A stretch of DNA of 30,371 bases, from the IMG/VR virus record IMGVR_UViG_3300026518_000042, positions 1 through 30,371 of that record; one strand, written 5' to 3'. Of this stretch, positions 1 through 8,437 are shown one piece after another. Within the stretch, counting starts at the first letter, position 1. Each line of letters begins with the position of its first letter. This stretch comes from a virus. The position numbers and the translations under genes were made by a program. The notes below the pieces were generated by a model. That model saw nothing but the letters and a program-made list of their open reading frames with translations, was not told where the DNA came from and did no database searches.

Positions 1-1
1 A

Positions 2-379
2 TTATAAACTACCTCTAGTAGAATATATTATCATCTTTCCTTCATAAAAATTCCATACAGGCGGTGTATTCCCATAGACTGTGGTTATTATTACTTGGTT
101 TCTTGCAGCATTTAGAGATATATCAGTAACGAAAGTAGTTTCTTGAGAACCTGAACCCGTGTTATCTAATACATAATCTACAGTTTGTAGTTCTCCGTCT
201 AAAACTCTAGTAGCTTTTAGCGACGTACCCGTAGGTAATGGTGATGATAAATTTACTGTGTATGAACCAGTATGCGTTGTTGCAGACGGATTTATCTGTA
301 CGGTCATCAAAATATACGTAGCAGGTTTCGTATACAAAATTTCATTACCATTATTATAAACTTGTAAACCAAAAGACAT
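2..379 (-). CDS. Small tail-tip-associated protein (unknown function)
   Basis: 125-aa complete ORF; its stop lies at the extreme left edge of the window. It starts with MSFGLQVYNNGNEIL and then reads as alternating beta strands with no signal peptide or membrane segment. Its ATG overlaps the stop of the upstream J-like fibre gene by one base (TAATG), so translation is probably coupled. Small proteins opening with a similar 'M(S/A)FG-aromatic/hydrophobic' strand are commonly encoded next to lambda J-type tail-tip proteins; their role is not established. I infer a small virion protein of the tail tip or fibre from position and beta-rich composition. No enzymatic motif is visible. Confidence 0.6.
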   Translation of the reverse strand: MSFGLQVYNNGNEILYTKPATYILMTVQINPSATTHTGSYTVNLSSPLPTGTSLKATRVLDGELQTVDYVLDNTGSGSQETTFVTDISLNAARNQVIITTVYGNTPPVWNFYEGKMIIYSTRGSL

Positions 380-3300
380 TATACAAGATTTCCTATTTTA
401 ACTCTTAATACTCCAGACTCATATACTCTCATACCATTGCTATCAATAATAGTGCCAGAATAGCCAGCAGGAACAGCAGCAGTACTTAATTTAGTAGTAA
501 GAAAACTACCTGAACCTATAGCATCAGCACTTAAAGTACCATTAACTACCTGATTACCATTAACAGTAAATGTATTAGCAGCAGTCCAAGAGCCTGCCTT
601 ATACTCATAAATATGCGTCCAACCAGCAGCAACATTGGTATTAGTTACTATTAGAGTATCACCTTCTCTTTCAGGTTTATATTCAGAAGATGCTAAGCTA
701 CTCCAATAAGATGCTATTGATGAAGTAGCACCAGAAGTCGTTGTAGAGCCTAAATCAGCAGAATAGCTTAATACGGCTGTACCTCTTACACCATTAGCAC
801 CATTATCTCCTTTAGCGGCTATTATAGTGATAGTTACCGTTGATGGTTTTCCCTGAGTATAGTTTATAGTAGTTTTATTCCACATATAGGGATAAGTCAC
901 TGTTAAAGGACCAGCATTGGCTATAGTGGAGTACCAAATACCTGTAGGTGCAGTAGTAGCGCTAGAACCTCTTTGATATTGTTCTGTAATACTGGCTATT
1001 CCAGCACCATCTTCAACATACTGTGTTATAAGGCTAACAGCACCTATATCATAACTACCGTCAGATTTATTACTTACATTATAGTTCCACAGGTATCTAT
1101 TAGACGCTGTTGGTATAACAGGAGACGTACTCCATCCTGTACCTGAACTACCTCCATTAGTGGGAGCTGTAGCCGAATTAGTTACCTTATAGTATTCTGA
1201 AGTTCCTGTATAGCTTACACCGTTAGCGCCATTAGTGCCTTTAGCCGCTATAAGTGTATAAGAATAACCACTATTTGTACCATCAGTGTAATTTATTAGA
1301 GTTCTATTCCACATGTATGGTGTAGCATCAGATATAGCACCTGCCCCAGAAAATGTTGAGGACCAAGTGCCTGTTGGATAGCTAGTAGAGCTAGTTCCTA
1401 ATTGATACCAATCAGAAATGCTAGCTATTCCTACACCGTTTTCTACATATTGTGTAACAAGACTTACTGAGCTATTAGTGTATGTACCGTTAGATTTACT
1501 GTTTTTATTATAATTCCAAAGATAACGATTTGTCGCTGTAGGTGTCTGAGGTGATGTAGACCATCCACCACTCGATATAAGAGGAGCAGTAGATGAGTTA
1601 GTTAATTTATAATACTCAGTAGTTCCTGTATAACTTACACCATCAGAACCTTTAGCACTTAGCAAAGACCAGTACGTAGTATTAGTAGGAGGAGTGCCCG
1701 TAGGTACATTAGATAATGCTAAGTAGCTTGAGCCTGAAAGAGTAACAATATCGCCTTGAATATAAGTAGTAGAAGCATTGTACTCACCTCTAGGTATATT
1801 TCTAGTAGCTTCTGTTTGATCTAATGATAATTTAAGACCTGTGCTAGTAACATTAAATTTAGCTTCAACACCGGGGTAGTTAGGATTAGTCAATACAAAA
1901 TTTTCAGCATTAACTCTGAATTTACTACTAAATATTGGATCTCCTGCCCCATCTACTCCTATTTGTGATGAGCCTGTTACGTCTAAACCAAATCCTGCTT
2001 CATATTGTACACCGTTAAGTATAACGGTACTATCATAAGAAAATTTACTTTCAACTTTATTGGATACATTATCTGCATAAGCTTTATTAGTTACTTTTAA
2101 ATCACTCATTGCTTTTGCTACATGACCATGAGGACCTGTAACAGCATCGTCTAAATCTACAAACCACTTACTCTTAGATATTATTCCTGATGGACCGTTG
2201 GATACCCATGACCCGTTATTGTACCAATATACAGAAGTATCTCCTGTAACAGGGTCAAATACAGTAAGTAAATCACCTTCTGCAATAAACTCAGAACCTC
2301 CAGATGTTGTAGGCACTAATACCTTATCTGCCCATGATGTGCCTTTTTTATATAATTTTCCTCCAGTAAACCAAAAAACTACATTTACAGCGCTTAAATT
2401 ATAAGTTTCTGCTGGAGTTATAAGAACATACGCAGCAGGGTCAGTAGTTATATTATTGTTAATATCTAAGTAATTTCCGTAAGAATCTACTTTATACTCC
2501 GCCTGTTTAGTAGTTATAGTGCGATCTTTAGGAGATTTATCTACAACATCGTCATCATCACCCCAAGCATAAAAATTAGATATTTTACCATCTGCCATAT
2601 CTCTAGCTTGTAATGCTGTCATGTAGATAGATTGAGAATCTGTATCGGTAACTAATGCCCAAGTATACCCTTCTGTGTCCGTAGCGTAAGGCGATGTAGC
2701 ATCAGGAGCTATTTTTATAAATTTATAGGATTTTATATAATTACGAGTACCATTTGTATTATCGTACATTATATAGACATCGCCTACATGGGCATTACGT
2801 AATAATTCTTTATCATTTAAATACTGAGCTTCAGTGATAGCAGTCCAAGAACCGCCTGTAAATTTGTAATATTTATCAATATTTACGTCTGTTACATTTA
2901 CATCGTCCGTTCTTATATAGATAGTACCTTCCAATATAGCAGCATTAGACACAATTACAGGGGTTTTTTCGTAATCTTTGAATGTTCTAACAGTAGCTGT
3001 AGGAACACCAACACCGTACATATTAGTCCATAACGCATAAGGTAAGGCATCAGTTATCAATCTGTCATCGTTAATGTTGGTGTTGGGGTTTGTAACACCA
3101 TCCATTACGTCATAAATATTAGAGGTAAAATCTACTAAGCCATCAGATTGTTTCTCTAATGTACCTATTCTAGCTAGCATCCCTAAACCATTAGGATTAG
3201 AAGATGAATAGTCTAAACCTACATAAGTTTGCAGACCAGTAACAGCATTTGCAATACCTGACATATTAGTTTCTTGATCTGTAAACATTGTAGTAAGCGA

Positions 3301-3882
3301 AGTAATGCTGTCAGCATTGGCTTGATAATTATTAGCCATAGCTTGATTTACTATAGTAATTCTTGAATTTATATCGTCGGTAAACTGTGCTTGTAAATCT
3401 TGGGCACTTAAAGCTATTGATTGGTTAACAGAAGCTTCTACTAAATCTAAGTTAGTTATAGTAGCAAATTTGGTGTCATAGGTGGCATTGAGAGTTTCTA
3501 TATGTGTACCAACTATACCGTTAACTCTAGTCGAAAAATTTATCTCTTCTACATAAGAATTTTTAGCTACATCTATTGAATCTATTGCGTTTCTTACATC
3601 TTGAACTAACGCATTATAGTCGGTAAGTCCATTGGCAATAGAATTATTAACTACATTATTTATTAGTGCTGTCAGCCATGTTGGAGCAGTATCAGAATTA
3701 ATTCCTGCGTAAAACGCATCGCCTACAATAGAATATTCTTTTTTTATTGCTACAACTTCATTAGGCGGCAGAATATCTACACAATGTTTATTAGAATCAG
3801 CAGCTAAAGTTGTAGATTTTTTGGGTAAAACCTCTACAGAATCTACGGATATTTCAGTAGTTGTCTTTGAGTTAATCGACAT
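379..3882 (-). CDS. Lambda J-like central tail fibre / receptor-binding protein
   Basis: About 1167 aa. The N-terminal ~250 residues are predicted helical, with alternating Ala/Asn/Gln/Ile typical of a trimeric fibre stalk. Near the middle (nt about 1850-2060) a segment with EAGFGLDV and then SKFRVNAENFVL looks like the DUF1983-type region of lambda J proteins. The C-terminus VLRVKIGNL also matches the J-family ending. A short chitin-binding-like module follows (nt about 1651-1791: RGEYN, YIQGD, SSYLAL, YW). Then come two tandem ~142-aa repeats (nt about 1225-1644 and 796-1224), each with EYYK, NRYLWNYN, TQYVE, PYMWN and ending in collagen-like AAKG.NGANG. The role inferred is host recognition at the tail tip. 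The start is ambiguous: an ATG at 3882 (MSINSK) is chosen; an ATG at 3891 is the alternative, and both overlap the upstream gene. Confidence 0.75.
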   Translation of the reverse strand: MSINSKTTTEISVDSVEVLPKKSTTLAADSNKHCVDILPPNEVVAIKKEYSIVGDAFYAGINSDTAPTWLTALINNVVNNSIANGLTDYNALVQDVRNAIDSIDVAKNSYVEEINFSTRVNGIVGTHIETLNATYDTKFATITNLDLVEASVNQSIALSAQDLQAQFTDDINSRITIVNQAMANNYQANADSITSLTTMFTDQETNMSGIANAVTGLQTYVGLDYSSSNPNGLGMLARIGTLEKQSDGLVDFTSNIYDVMDGVTNPNTNINDDRLITDALPYALWTNMYGVGVPTATVRTFKDYEKTPVIVSNAAILEGTIYIRTDDVNVTDVNIDKYYKFTGGSWTAITEAQYLNDKELLRNAHVGDVYIMYDNTNGTRNYIKSYKFIKIAPDATSPYATDTEGYTWALVTDTDSQSIYMTALQARDMADGKISNFYAWGDDDDVVDKSPKDRTITTKQAEYKVDSYGNYLDINNNITTDPAAYVLITPAETYNLSAVNVVFWFTGGKLYKKGTSWADKVLVPTTSGGSEFIAEGDLLTVFDPVTGDTSVYWYNNGSWVSNGPSGIISKSKWFVDLDDAVTGPHGHVAKAMSDLKVTNKAYADNVSNKVESKFSYDSTVILNGVQYEAGFGLDVTGSSQIGVDGAGDPIFSSKFRVNAENFVLTNPNYPGVEAKFNVTSTGLKLSLDQTEATRNIPRGEYNASTTYIQGDIVTLSGSSYLALSNVPTGTPPTNTTYWSLLSAKGSDGVSYTGTTEYYKLTNSSTAPLISSGGWSTSPQTPTATNRYLWNYNKNSKSNGTYTNSSVSLVTQYVENGVGIASISDWYQLGTSSTSYPTGTWSSTFSGAGAISDATPYMWNRTLINYTDGTNSGYSYTLIAAKGTNGANGVSYTGTSEYYKVTNSATAPTNGGSSGTGWSTSPVIPTASNRYLWNYNVSNKSDGSYDIGAVSLITQYVEDGAGIASITEQYQRGSSATTAPTGIWYSTIANAGPLTVTYPYMWNKTTINYTQGKPSTVTITIIAAKGDNGANGVRGTAVLSYSADLGSTTTSGATSSIASYWSSLASSEYKPEREGDTLIVTNTNVAAGWTHIYEYKAGSWTAANTFTVNGNQVVNGTLSADAIGSGSFLTTKLSTAAVPAGYSGTIIDSNGMRVYESGVLRVKIGNLV

Positions 3883-4270
3883 ATACTTCATCAACCTTAG
3901 CTATAAAATCACCATTATTAACAGTAGAGCATTCGATAATAAGTTTATAGGTAGGTCTAGCATAATATCTGTCTACTTTACTGCCTACATCTCTAACTAA
4001 TGAATCTGTACCACTTCCAACACCATAAGTATCTGCTGAAGGTATAATTAATGTTATTTTACCATTTAAAGCATCAGAACTACCGGTTGTAGGAGTGGTT
4101 ATAGGGTACGTGTGAACTACTGAATTGTCACTTAGTAGTATAAGTTTAGCGGAGAATGTATCAGTATTTTCTATAGTTAAAGGTAGCGTAGAGTTATCTT
4201 GTTTTATTGTAAAGATAAAAGTATTATCAGACCCTTTTGATATTGTAAATTTAGTAACATCACAGCTCAT
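3872..4270 (-). CDS. Putative baseplate/tail-tip small structural protein
   Basis: 132 aa, beta-rich. The N-terminal pattern FTISKGSDNTFIFTIKQ followed by hydrophobic strands (TFSAKLILL) recalls the N-terminal beta-sandwich of BppU-like and other small tail proteins encoded just before fibre genes; this is a fold-level resemblance, not a firm family call. An AAAGGA Shine-Dalgarno lies 7 nt before the ATG. The gene overlaps the start of the J-like fibre gene and is preceded by a perfect 8-bp hairpin. Probable virion component or fibre-assembly partner; no catalytic residues are visible. Confidence 0.55.
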   Translation of the reverse strand: MSCDVTKFTISKGSDNTFIFTIKQDNSTLPLTIENTDTFSAKLILLSDNSVVHTYPITTPTTGSSDALNGKITLIIPSADTYGVGSGTDSLVRDVGSKVDRYYARPTYKLIIECSTVNNGDFIAKVDEVYVD

Positions 4271-4295
4271 GTTGAGTCCTTTAAATAAAATATTA

Positions 4296-4317
4296 GTGAG
4301 GTAAATTAATACCTCAC
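4296..4317 (-). terminator. Hairpin between two late genes, possible weak terminator
   Basis: Perfect inverted repeat GTGAGGTA / TACCTCAC (8 bp) with a 6-nt loop. On the minus strand it is followed by an A/T-rich tract with several T runs but no clean U tract. It sits in the 59-bp gap after the SAP-domain protein gene. It may attenuate transcription into the fibre genes or stabilise the upstream mRNA 3' end. Confidence 0.45.
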
Positions 4318-4329
4318 ATTATCTCATAA

Positions 4330-4854
4330 TTAATCTTCGTAAGAAATAGAGTATCTATTACGAGTTTTAGCTACTGACAAGCCTGTTTTAACGTCTTTTG
4401 CGTGAAGCGTGATTACTACGTCTTTTAACACGTCAATATGCCCTTGAGCTACTTCAATTTTCTCATTTAATGGTAATATACGAGTACCTAAATCGAAGTA
4501 CTCATTAGAGCAGTTTACTGTACAGGTAGTAGTTTGATTGTTAACACGTTGATCGTTATCTGTGATAATAACAATACGAGTTTTACGTGCAGCTTGTTCT
4601 CTAAGTAATCTAATGTTAGGTTTTTTAATGAGTTTATTAACACCACCTACAGTAGTTGCGATGGTATCATTTTCAGTAGATATATCAGCATTCATAGCAA
4701 CTTGTAGTTCTTTTCCTGAAGTTTCTTGAGATTTGTAATAAGCATCAATTTTTTCTTTTAATTTAGTAACGCCTAAGTTTTTACTAAACTTAATACCTAA
4801 AGCATCAGCTTCATTTCTAAGGTCTTCTAATTCTACATTTATTTCTTTTGACAT
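4330..4854 (-). CDS. SAP/HeH-domain head-associated protein
   Basis: 174 aa. Residues about 8-42 (LEDLRNEADALGIKFSKNLG, then VTKLKEKIDAYYK) match the helix-extended loop-helix pattern of SAP/HeH domains, a short nucleic-acid-binding or protein-docking motif. The remainder is mixed alpha/beta. Proteins with an N-terminal HeH/SAP motif directly downstream of the major capsid gene are common in tailed phages. They are usually annotated as head or DNA-associated structural proteins, with function not well defined. The AGGA Shine-Dalgarno lies 8 nt before the ATG. A terminator-like hairpin lies between this gene and the capsid gene, which fits lower expression than the capsid. Confidence 0.6.
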   Translation of the reverse strand: MSKEINVELEDLRNEADALGIKFSKNLGVTKLKEKIDAYYKSQETSGKELQVAMNADISTENDTIATTVGGVNKLIKKPNIRLLREQAARKTRIVIITDNDQRVNNQTTTCTVNCSNEYFDLGTRILPLNEKIEVAQGHIDVLKDVVITLHAKDVKTGLSVAKTRNRYSISYED

Positions 4855-4885
4855 TTTCTAATTCCTAGTTAGGTTTTTTAGATTT

Positions 4886-4911
4886 AAAAGCTCCCCTAGC
4901 CTAAGAGGAGC
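4886..4911 (-). terminator. Rho-independent terminator downstream of capsid gene
   Basis: On the minus strand: GCTCCTCT, loop TAGGCT, AGGGGAGC (8 bp including one G-U pair) followed by TTTT and an A/T-rich stretch. It is located 24-49 nt after the major capsid stop. A leaky terminator here would isolate high-level capsid transcription from the genes that follow. Confidence 0.6.
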
Positions 4912-4934
4912 ATTTGATTAGTGGTTATCGGTGT

Positions 4935-6308
4935 TCAAGCTGAAGCTGATACCAAAACTTTTAACAGTTTTTCTTCTTGTAAAATAATTCCACCGTAGAA
5001 GAAATTATAAGAGAAGAAACCATTAGTACCATAAGGGTTAGCATTTTCAACGCTTTCAGGTGATTTAGCGTTGAATTTGATTTTACCCTGACCTTTAAGA
5101 CCTACTGTAGCAAAAGAGCCTTCAGTAGGGAATAAGATTGGGAATACATCAAAACGACCTTTAGCACTAGCTACTGTGTCAAATGATACATTAGTAACTG
5201 CATTAAGTAACTCTGCATCTATACCTAAAATTTCATGCTGACCTACAGTCAATACACTAGGATAAGTACCAGTTAAGCCTGTAACGCCGGAAATATCAGC
5301 ATCAGCAGTAGAAACTGTAACAGTAAACGTAGCATAAGGGAACGTGCTAACAGCCTCAGAAGCTGTGATAGTATCTACTGCATCAGCATCTTCAGACCAA
5401 GAAGCAGTACCAGTATATAATGGAGGTACAGCAGCGCCATGACCGTTATATACTACAGCAGCTTCAGATTCGATAAAGCGTACTTCGTGCATAGCACCTA
5501 CTTCACCTTCCGATAATACACTAGCAGAGGCGTACTTATGTGCAGGGATATAAGTATACTCTTCTGTAGTACCACTACCGCGAGTAAGTGTTTCTAAATC
5601 GCCTTTAACATTAGCACCGATAATAGCATAGTAAGCTTTAGCTACTGTACGTGTATCGATACGAACATCACCCGCTACAAGCATAGTATTTTTCTTAGCA
5701 CGATTACGTACTAATTTACGCACTGCTTTACGAATTAAATCGTAACTTACACCACAAGTATTATCAATTTGACTAATTTTAGTAGCTGTACCACCATACA
5801 TAACAGTGGGAGTTGATAACATATCACGTTGGATTAAATCTTCATAACGTGAATTAGCTAACTCACCAAGCTCTTCACGATAACGAACTTGCATAGCATC
5901 TTCAGAAAATAATTCTACTTCATCAGTGTAATCAATCATTTCACCATAACGAGCTAAAGAAGTTTCCATAGTTACTTTTTTAAGAGTAACTTTATTTACA
6001 TCTTTAGCGCCTTCAGGTAAAGCCGCATTAGCTTCTAAATCAGAAGTAATAGCATCAATAGAACGTGCAGATAAAAAGCCTTTAGATGCAAATTCTGCTG
6101 AATTCATTGATCTATCATATAGGTGTAAAAACTTAGAAATTTTAAAAGTTTTACCCATTTTTTTAGGCATAGATTTGCGATCAGCAAATTGCCCGTATAA
6201 GTTTACTCGGTTAGCCGCTTTTACACCTGCTCGGTCATAAAAGTGAATAATAGTATTAGCACCTGCTGTAGCAGTATTAGTACCATTACCGTATGCGTTA
6301 GTAGCCAT
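4935..6308 (-). CDS. Major capsid protein, N4-gp56 family
   Basis: 457 aa, the expected size for an HK97-fold capsid subunit. The N-terminal half has hallmarks of the N4-gp56 family: an Ala/Asn/Gly-rich start, IIHFYDRAGVKAANRVNLYG, then KKMGKTFKISKFLHLYD, the motif LARYGEMIDYTDEVELFSED near residues 115-140, and ANSRYEDLIQRDML. Residues about 300-390 form a Thr/Val/Ala-rich beta segment that may be an inserted or surface domain, followed by NPYGTNGFFSYNFFYGG near the C-terminus. AGGAA lies upstream of the ATG. It is preceded by the scaffold-like gene and followed by a terminator, the usual capsid arrangement. It forms the icosahedral head shell. Confidence 0.9.
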   Translation of the reverse strand: MATNAYGNGTNTATAGANTIIHFYDRAGVKAANRVNLYGQFADRKSMPKKMGKTFKISKFLHLYDRSMNSAEFASKGFLSARSIDAITSDLEANAALPEGAKDVNKVTLKKVTMETSLARYGEMIDYTDEVELFSEDAMQVRYREELGELANSRYEDLIQRDMLSTPTVMYGGTATKISQIDNTCGVSYDLIRKAVRKLVRNRAKKNTMLVAGDVRIDTRTVAKAYYAIIGANVKGDLETLTRGSGTTEEYTYIPAHKYASASVLSEGEVGAMHEVRFIESEAAVVYNGHGAAVPPLYTGTASWSEDADAVDTITASEAVSTFPYATFTVTVSTADADISGVTGLTGTYPSVLTVGQHEILGIDAELLNAVTNVSFDTVASAKGRFDVFPILFPTEGSFATVGLKGQGKIKFNAKSPESVENANPYGTNGFFSYNFFYGGIILQEEKLLKVLVSASA

Positions 6309-6334
6309 AATAGATTCCTATCAAATTATAAAAT

Positions 6335-7585
6335 TTACATTGAGTCCTGCAATTTCTTATACCATTCATCAAAACTTTCGTCTGATTCATCTAGATAATC
6401 AACTACAGTGTTAGATGACACTTTTTTAGTGGGTGTAGCAGCTTTTCTTTTAGCTGCAGCCTTCTTCGTAGCAGCTCTTCTATTAGAATCCGTTTTGGCT
6501 TTTTCAACTCTAGCTTTCTTTTTATTTGAAGCTTCTTGTTGTTGATTAGCATTTTCTTCTTCTACTTTCTGAGCATACTGCCGTTGTCTGGCTGCGGCAG
6601 CTTCTGAAAAGTGCTTCTGAGCAGCTTCTTTGTAATATTCTAAATCTGATTTAGTACCACCACCAAAAACTTTAAGTTTTTCAGCTAAAGGCTGTATTTT
6701 TGCATATACACCACTTTTAACATCAGTGTGCAGTAACCGAATCATTTCAGGGTTTTCTGCCACAGTTTCCCATGACTTATCATCCCATTCATTAGATAGA
6801 ATATTATGTGTCATTGCATACTCAGGGTCTTTACTTATTTCATCAACAATATCAGAAATAGCTAAAGCACCTTCATCCCGACCATAATCCTTAGCAACAT
6901 ATTCACTGTCTTTTTCAGTATCTAATTCGAGGGTATCTACACCTGTTCGTTTTAAAACTTCAGTAACAGCGTCTTTGTCGCCCTTCAACACATCAATCAT
7001 AAGATTAACGTCTTCATGCGAAAGTTTTGCTTCCTGTAAAGCATCTATTGTTTTACGCCAAGGTTTGATGGTTTGCATCTTTTTGGTGTAATCCATAGCT
7101 TGCCCAAATATTTTAGGAAACTGGTCTACAATCTCTTCGCTTGAAAATTCATAATCTTTACCGTTTGCACGGAAAGTATATGAACGTGGTTGTTGCAAAT
7201 CTTCTTTAGACTCTTCTGTATCTTCTGAGCTTTCTTCTTTTTCTGAGTCAGAATCCTCGTCAGGATTATCATCATCAGCTTCTGAAGTGTCTTCTTCGTC
7301 TACTTCATCGTCTTCAGCTTCTTCGCTAGCATCATGGTCGGATTCCTCAAGTAAATCTTCAGGTTGATCTGAACCATCCTCTTCGTGTTCTGAATCATCA
7401 GCAGTTTCTGAATCATCAAATTCTTCATTATCGGAATCAGTTTCATCTATAGATTCCGTTTCAAAGGCATCTTCATCTACTGATTCTGCCTCTGTTTCGG
7501 GTGAGTTTTGATTTGCTACAGCTTCTTTATAAGCTTTTTCCAAATCTTCATCACTCATATCCCATAAATCGTCTTTAATACTCAT
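6335..7585 (-). CDS. Scaffold-like head assembly protein (N4 gp57-like)
   Basis: 416 aa with extreme charge partition: residues about 28-130 are almost entirely Asp/Glu/Ser. This is followed by a compact region (RSYTFRANGKDYEFSSEEI, QAMDYTKKMQ, PWRKTIDALQ), a helical middle, a basic Lys/Ala/Arg tail (about residues 350-393) and a final acidic helix with DEWYKKLQD. A basic C-terminal segment is the shell-binding end in several known scaffolds. Position immediately upstream of the capsid gene, with 26 bp between them, supports a scaffold or internal core role. In N4-like phages the equivalent gene (gp57) has been described variously as structural, tape-measure-like or scaffold; I infer scaffold. 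Confidence 0.65.
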   Translation of the reverse strand: MSIKDDLWDMSDEDLEKAYKEAVANQNSPETEAESVDEDAFETESIDETDSDNEEFDDSETADDSEHEEDGSDQPEDLLEESDHDASEEAEDDEVDEEDTSEADDDNPDEDSDSEKEESSEDTEESKEDLQQPRSYTFRANGKDYEFSSEEIVDQFPKIFGQAMDYTKKMQTIKPWRKTIDALQEAKLSHEDVNLMIDVLKGDKDAVTEVLKRTGVDTLELDTEKDSEYVAKDYGRDEGALAISDIVDEISKDPEYAMTHNILSNEWDDKSWETVAENPEMIRLLHTDVKSGVYAKIQPLAEKLKVFGGGTKSDLEYYKEAAQKHFSEAAAARQRQYAQKVEEENANQQQEASNKKKARVEKAKTDSNRRAATKKAAAKRKAATPTKKVSSNTVVDYLDESDESFDEWYKKLQDSM

Positions 7586-7593
7586 AGTACCAC

Positions 7594-7908
7594 CTATTCT
7601 TCTTCTTCATCGAGGTGTGGAGTACCTAAGTTTTCTACCATAATAAAGTAATCTTCTAAATGAGAAATAGCCACTAAGCTTTCTATGATAGATGGACGTC
7701 TTCCTTCACTAACTATTGAGTCTTGTGCTAGTAAACTTACACCGTTAACAGCTTTATCTCTAAAATACCCATTTAAAATTAATGTTTGAAAATCTTTATT
7801 ATTTTTTAGGTTTTTTAAGGCTTCTGCCATATCTGCCCAATACTGATTTTCAACTTCTAATAATTGGTCTTCTGTCATATTATTTGTGTCAATGTTTTGG
7901 TTATTCAT
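7594..7908 (-). CDS. Small late protein, unknown
   Basis: 104 aa, acidic at both ends (NMTEDQLLEVENQYWADMAE near the start, DEEEE at the end) and helical in between. No recognised domain, signal or membrane segment. AGGA lies 8 nt before the ATG. It is the first gene after a 214-bp gap holding a candidate promoter, and is 8 bp from the scaffold-like gene, so it leads a probable scaffold/capsid transcription unit. It could be a minor head or assembly factor; this is inferred from position only. Confidence 0.6.
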   Translation of the reverse strand: MNNQNIDTNNMTEDQLLEVENQYWADMAEALKNLKNNKDFQTLILNGYFRDKAVNGVSLLAQDSIVSEGRRPSIIESLVAISHLEDYFIMVENLGTPHLDEEEE

Positions 7909-7969
7909 TAATGAATCCTATTATCTGTTTGAAACTTACATTATTGTATTTGTTTCCAAGCACACTTAG

Positions 7970-7997
7970 TATATAACAATAATATTTTACTAAACAA
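7970..7997 (-). promoter_or_regulatory. Candidate sigma70-like promoter for scaffold/capsid unit
   Basis: On the minus strand TTGTTT, 16-bp spacer, TATATA. It lies about 60 bp before the first gene of the scaffold/capsid block, in one of the few real gaps of the late region. The match is moderate in an AT-rich background. Confidence 0.35.
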
Positions 7998-8060
7998 CTT
8001 TTTTACATCGTTTATTCGATTTTTTTTTAGGTTTTTATACTTTTTATTCGGGACAGGTTT

Positions 8061-8092
8061 ATAGTAATAACATTATTAAAAGTTATTACTAT
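8061..8092. other. Perfect 11-bp inverted repeat in late intergenic gap
   Basis: ATAGTAATAAC / GTTATTACTAT separated by 10 nt. It lies 31 nt after the stop of the 104-aa Gln/Pro-rich gene and upstream of the candidate promoter at 7970-7997. No U tract follows on either strand, so it is not a canonical rho-independent terminator. It could act as an mRNA 3'-end stabiliser, a factor-dependent terminator or a protein-binding palindrome. The 7909-8122 gap holds no other ORF I can support. Confidence 0.6.
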
Positions 8093-8122
8093 CATCACCG
8101 TGTACTAAACTATCCTTAAAAT

Positions 8123-8437
8123 CTACCGTACTCCTGAAGCCATTTGTTCGGCTAAACCTGCTTCAGATACTTGTTGTGGTTGTCCTTCTAGCGCACTAGG
8201 ATTCTGAGGAGGTTGAGAACCTAATTGCTGTTCTATAATATTTATAGCTTGCATAATAAGCTCTCTAGGAACACCTGCTTCTTCTAGTTTTTCAGGAGGA
8301 ACACCTTTGATGAGTAATTGTACTATTTCATCTACTGAAGGCGTATTGCCATTACTCTGTTGTGCCAGTGCTTCTTGTTGTTCTTGTGCTTTAGGTTCTT
8401 GTTGTTCCATAGCAGCACTTTCCGCTAAACCCATCAT
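8123..8437 (-). CDS. Small Gln/Pro-rich late protein, unknown
   Basis: 104 aa. Low-complexity N-terminal third rich in Gln/Glu/Ala, then a compact helical pair (VDEIVQLLIKGVPPEKLEEA, GVPRELIMQAINIIEQQLG), then a Gln/Pro/Ser tail. The central segment recalls the short helix-turn-helix hairpins seen in many phage structural proteins encoded after the portal; the function is unknown. The start overlaps the stop of the upstream gene (TAATG), and AGAGGT precedes the ATG pair. Confidence 0.6.
   Translation of the reverse strand: MMGLAESAAMEQQEPKAQEQQEALAQQSNGNTPSVDEIVQLLIKGVPPEKLEEAGVPRELIMQAINIIEQQLGSQPPQNPSALEGQPQQVSEAGLAEQMASGVR

Noticed and set aside
8007-8029. ATCG/CGAT hairpin followed by a T run on the plus strand
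   Set aside because: The stem is only 4 bp and there is no plus-strand gene upstream for it to terminate.
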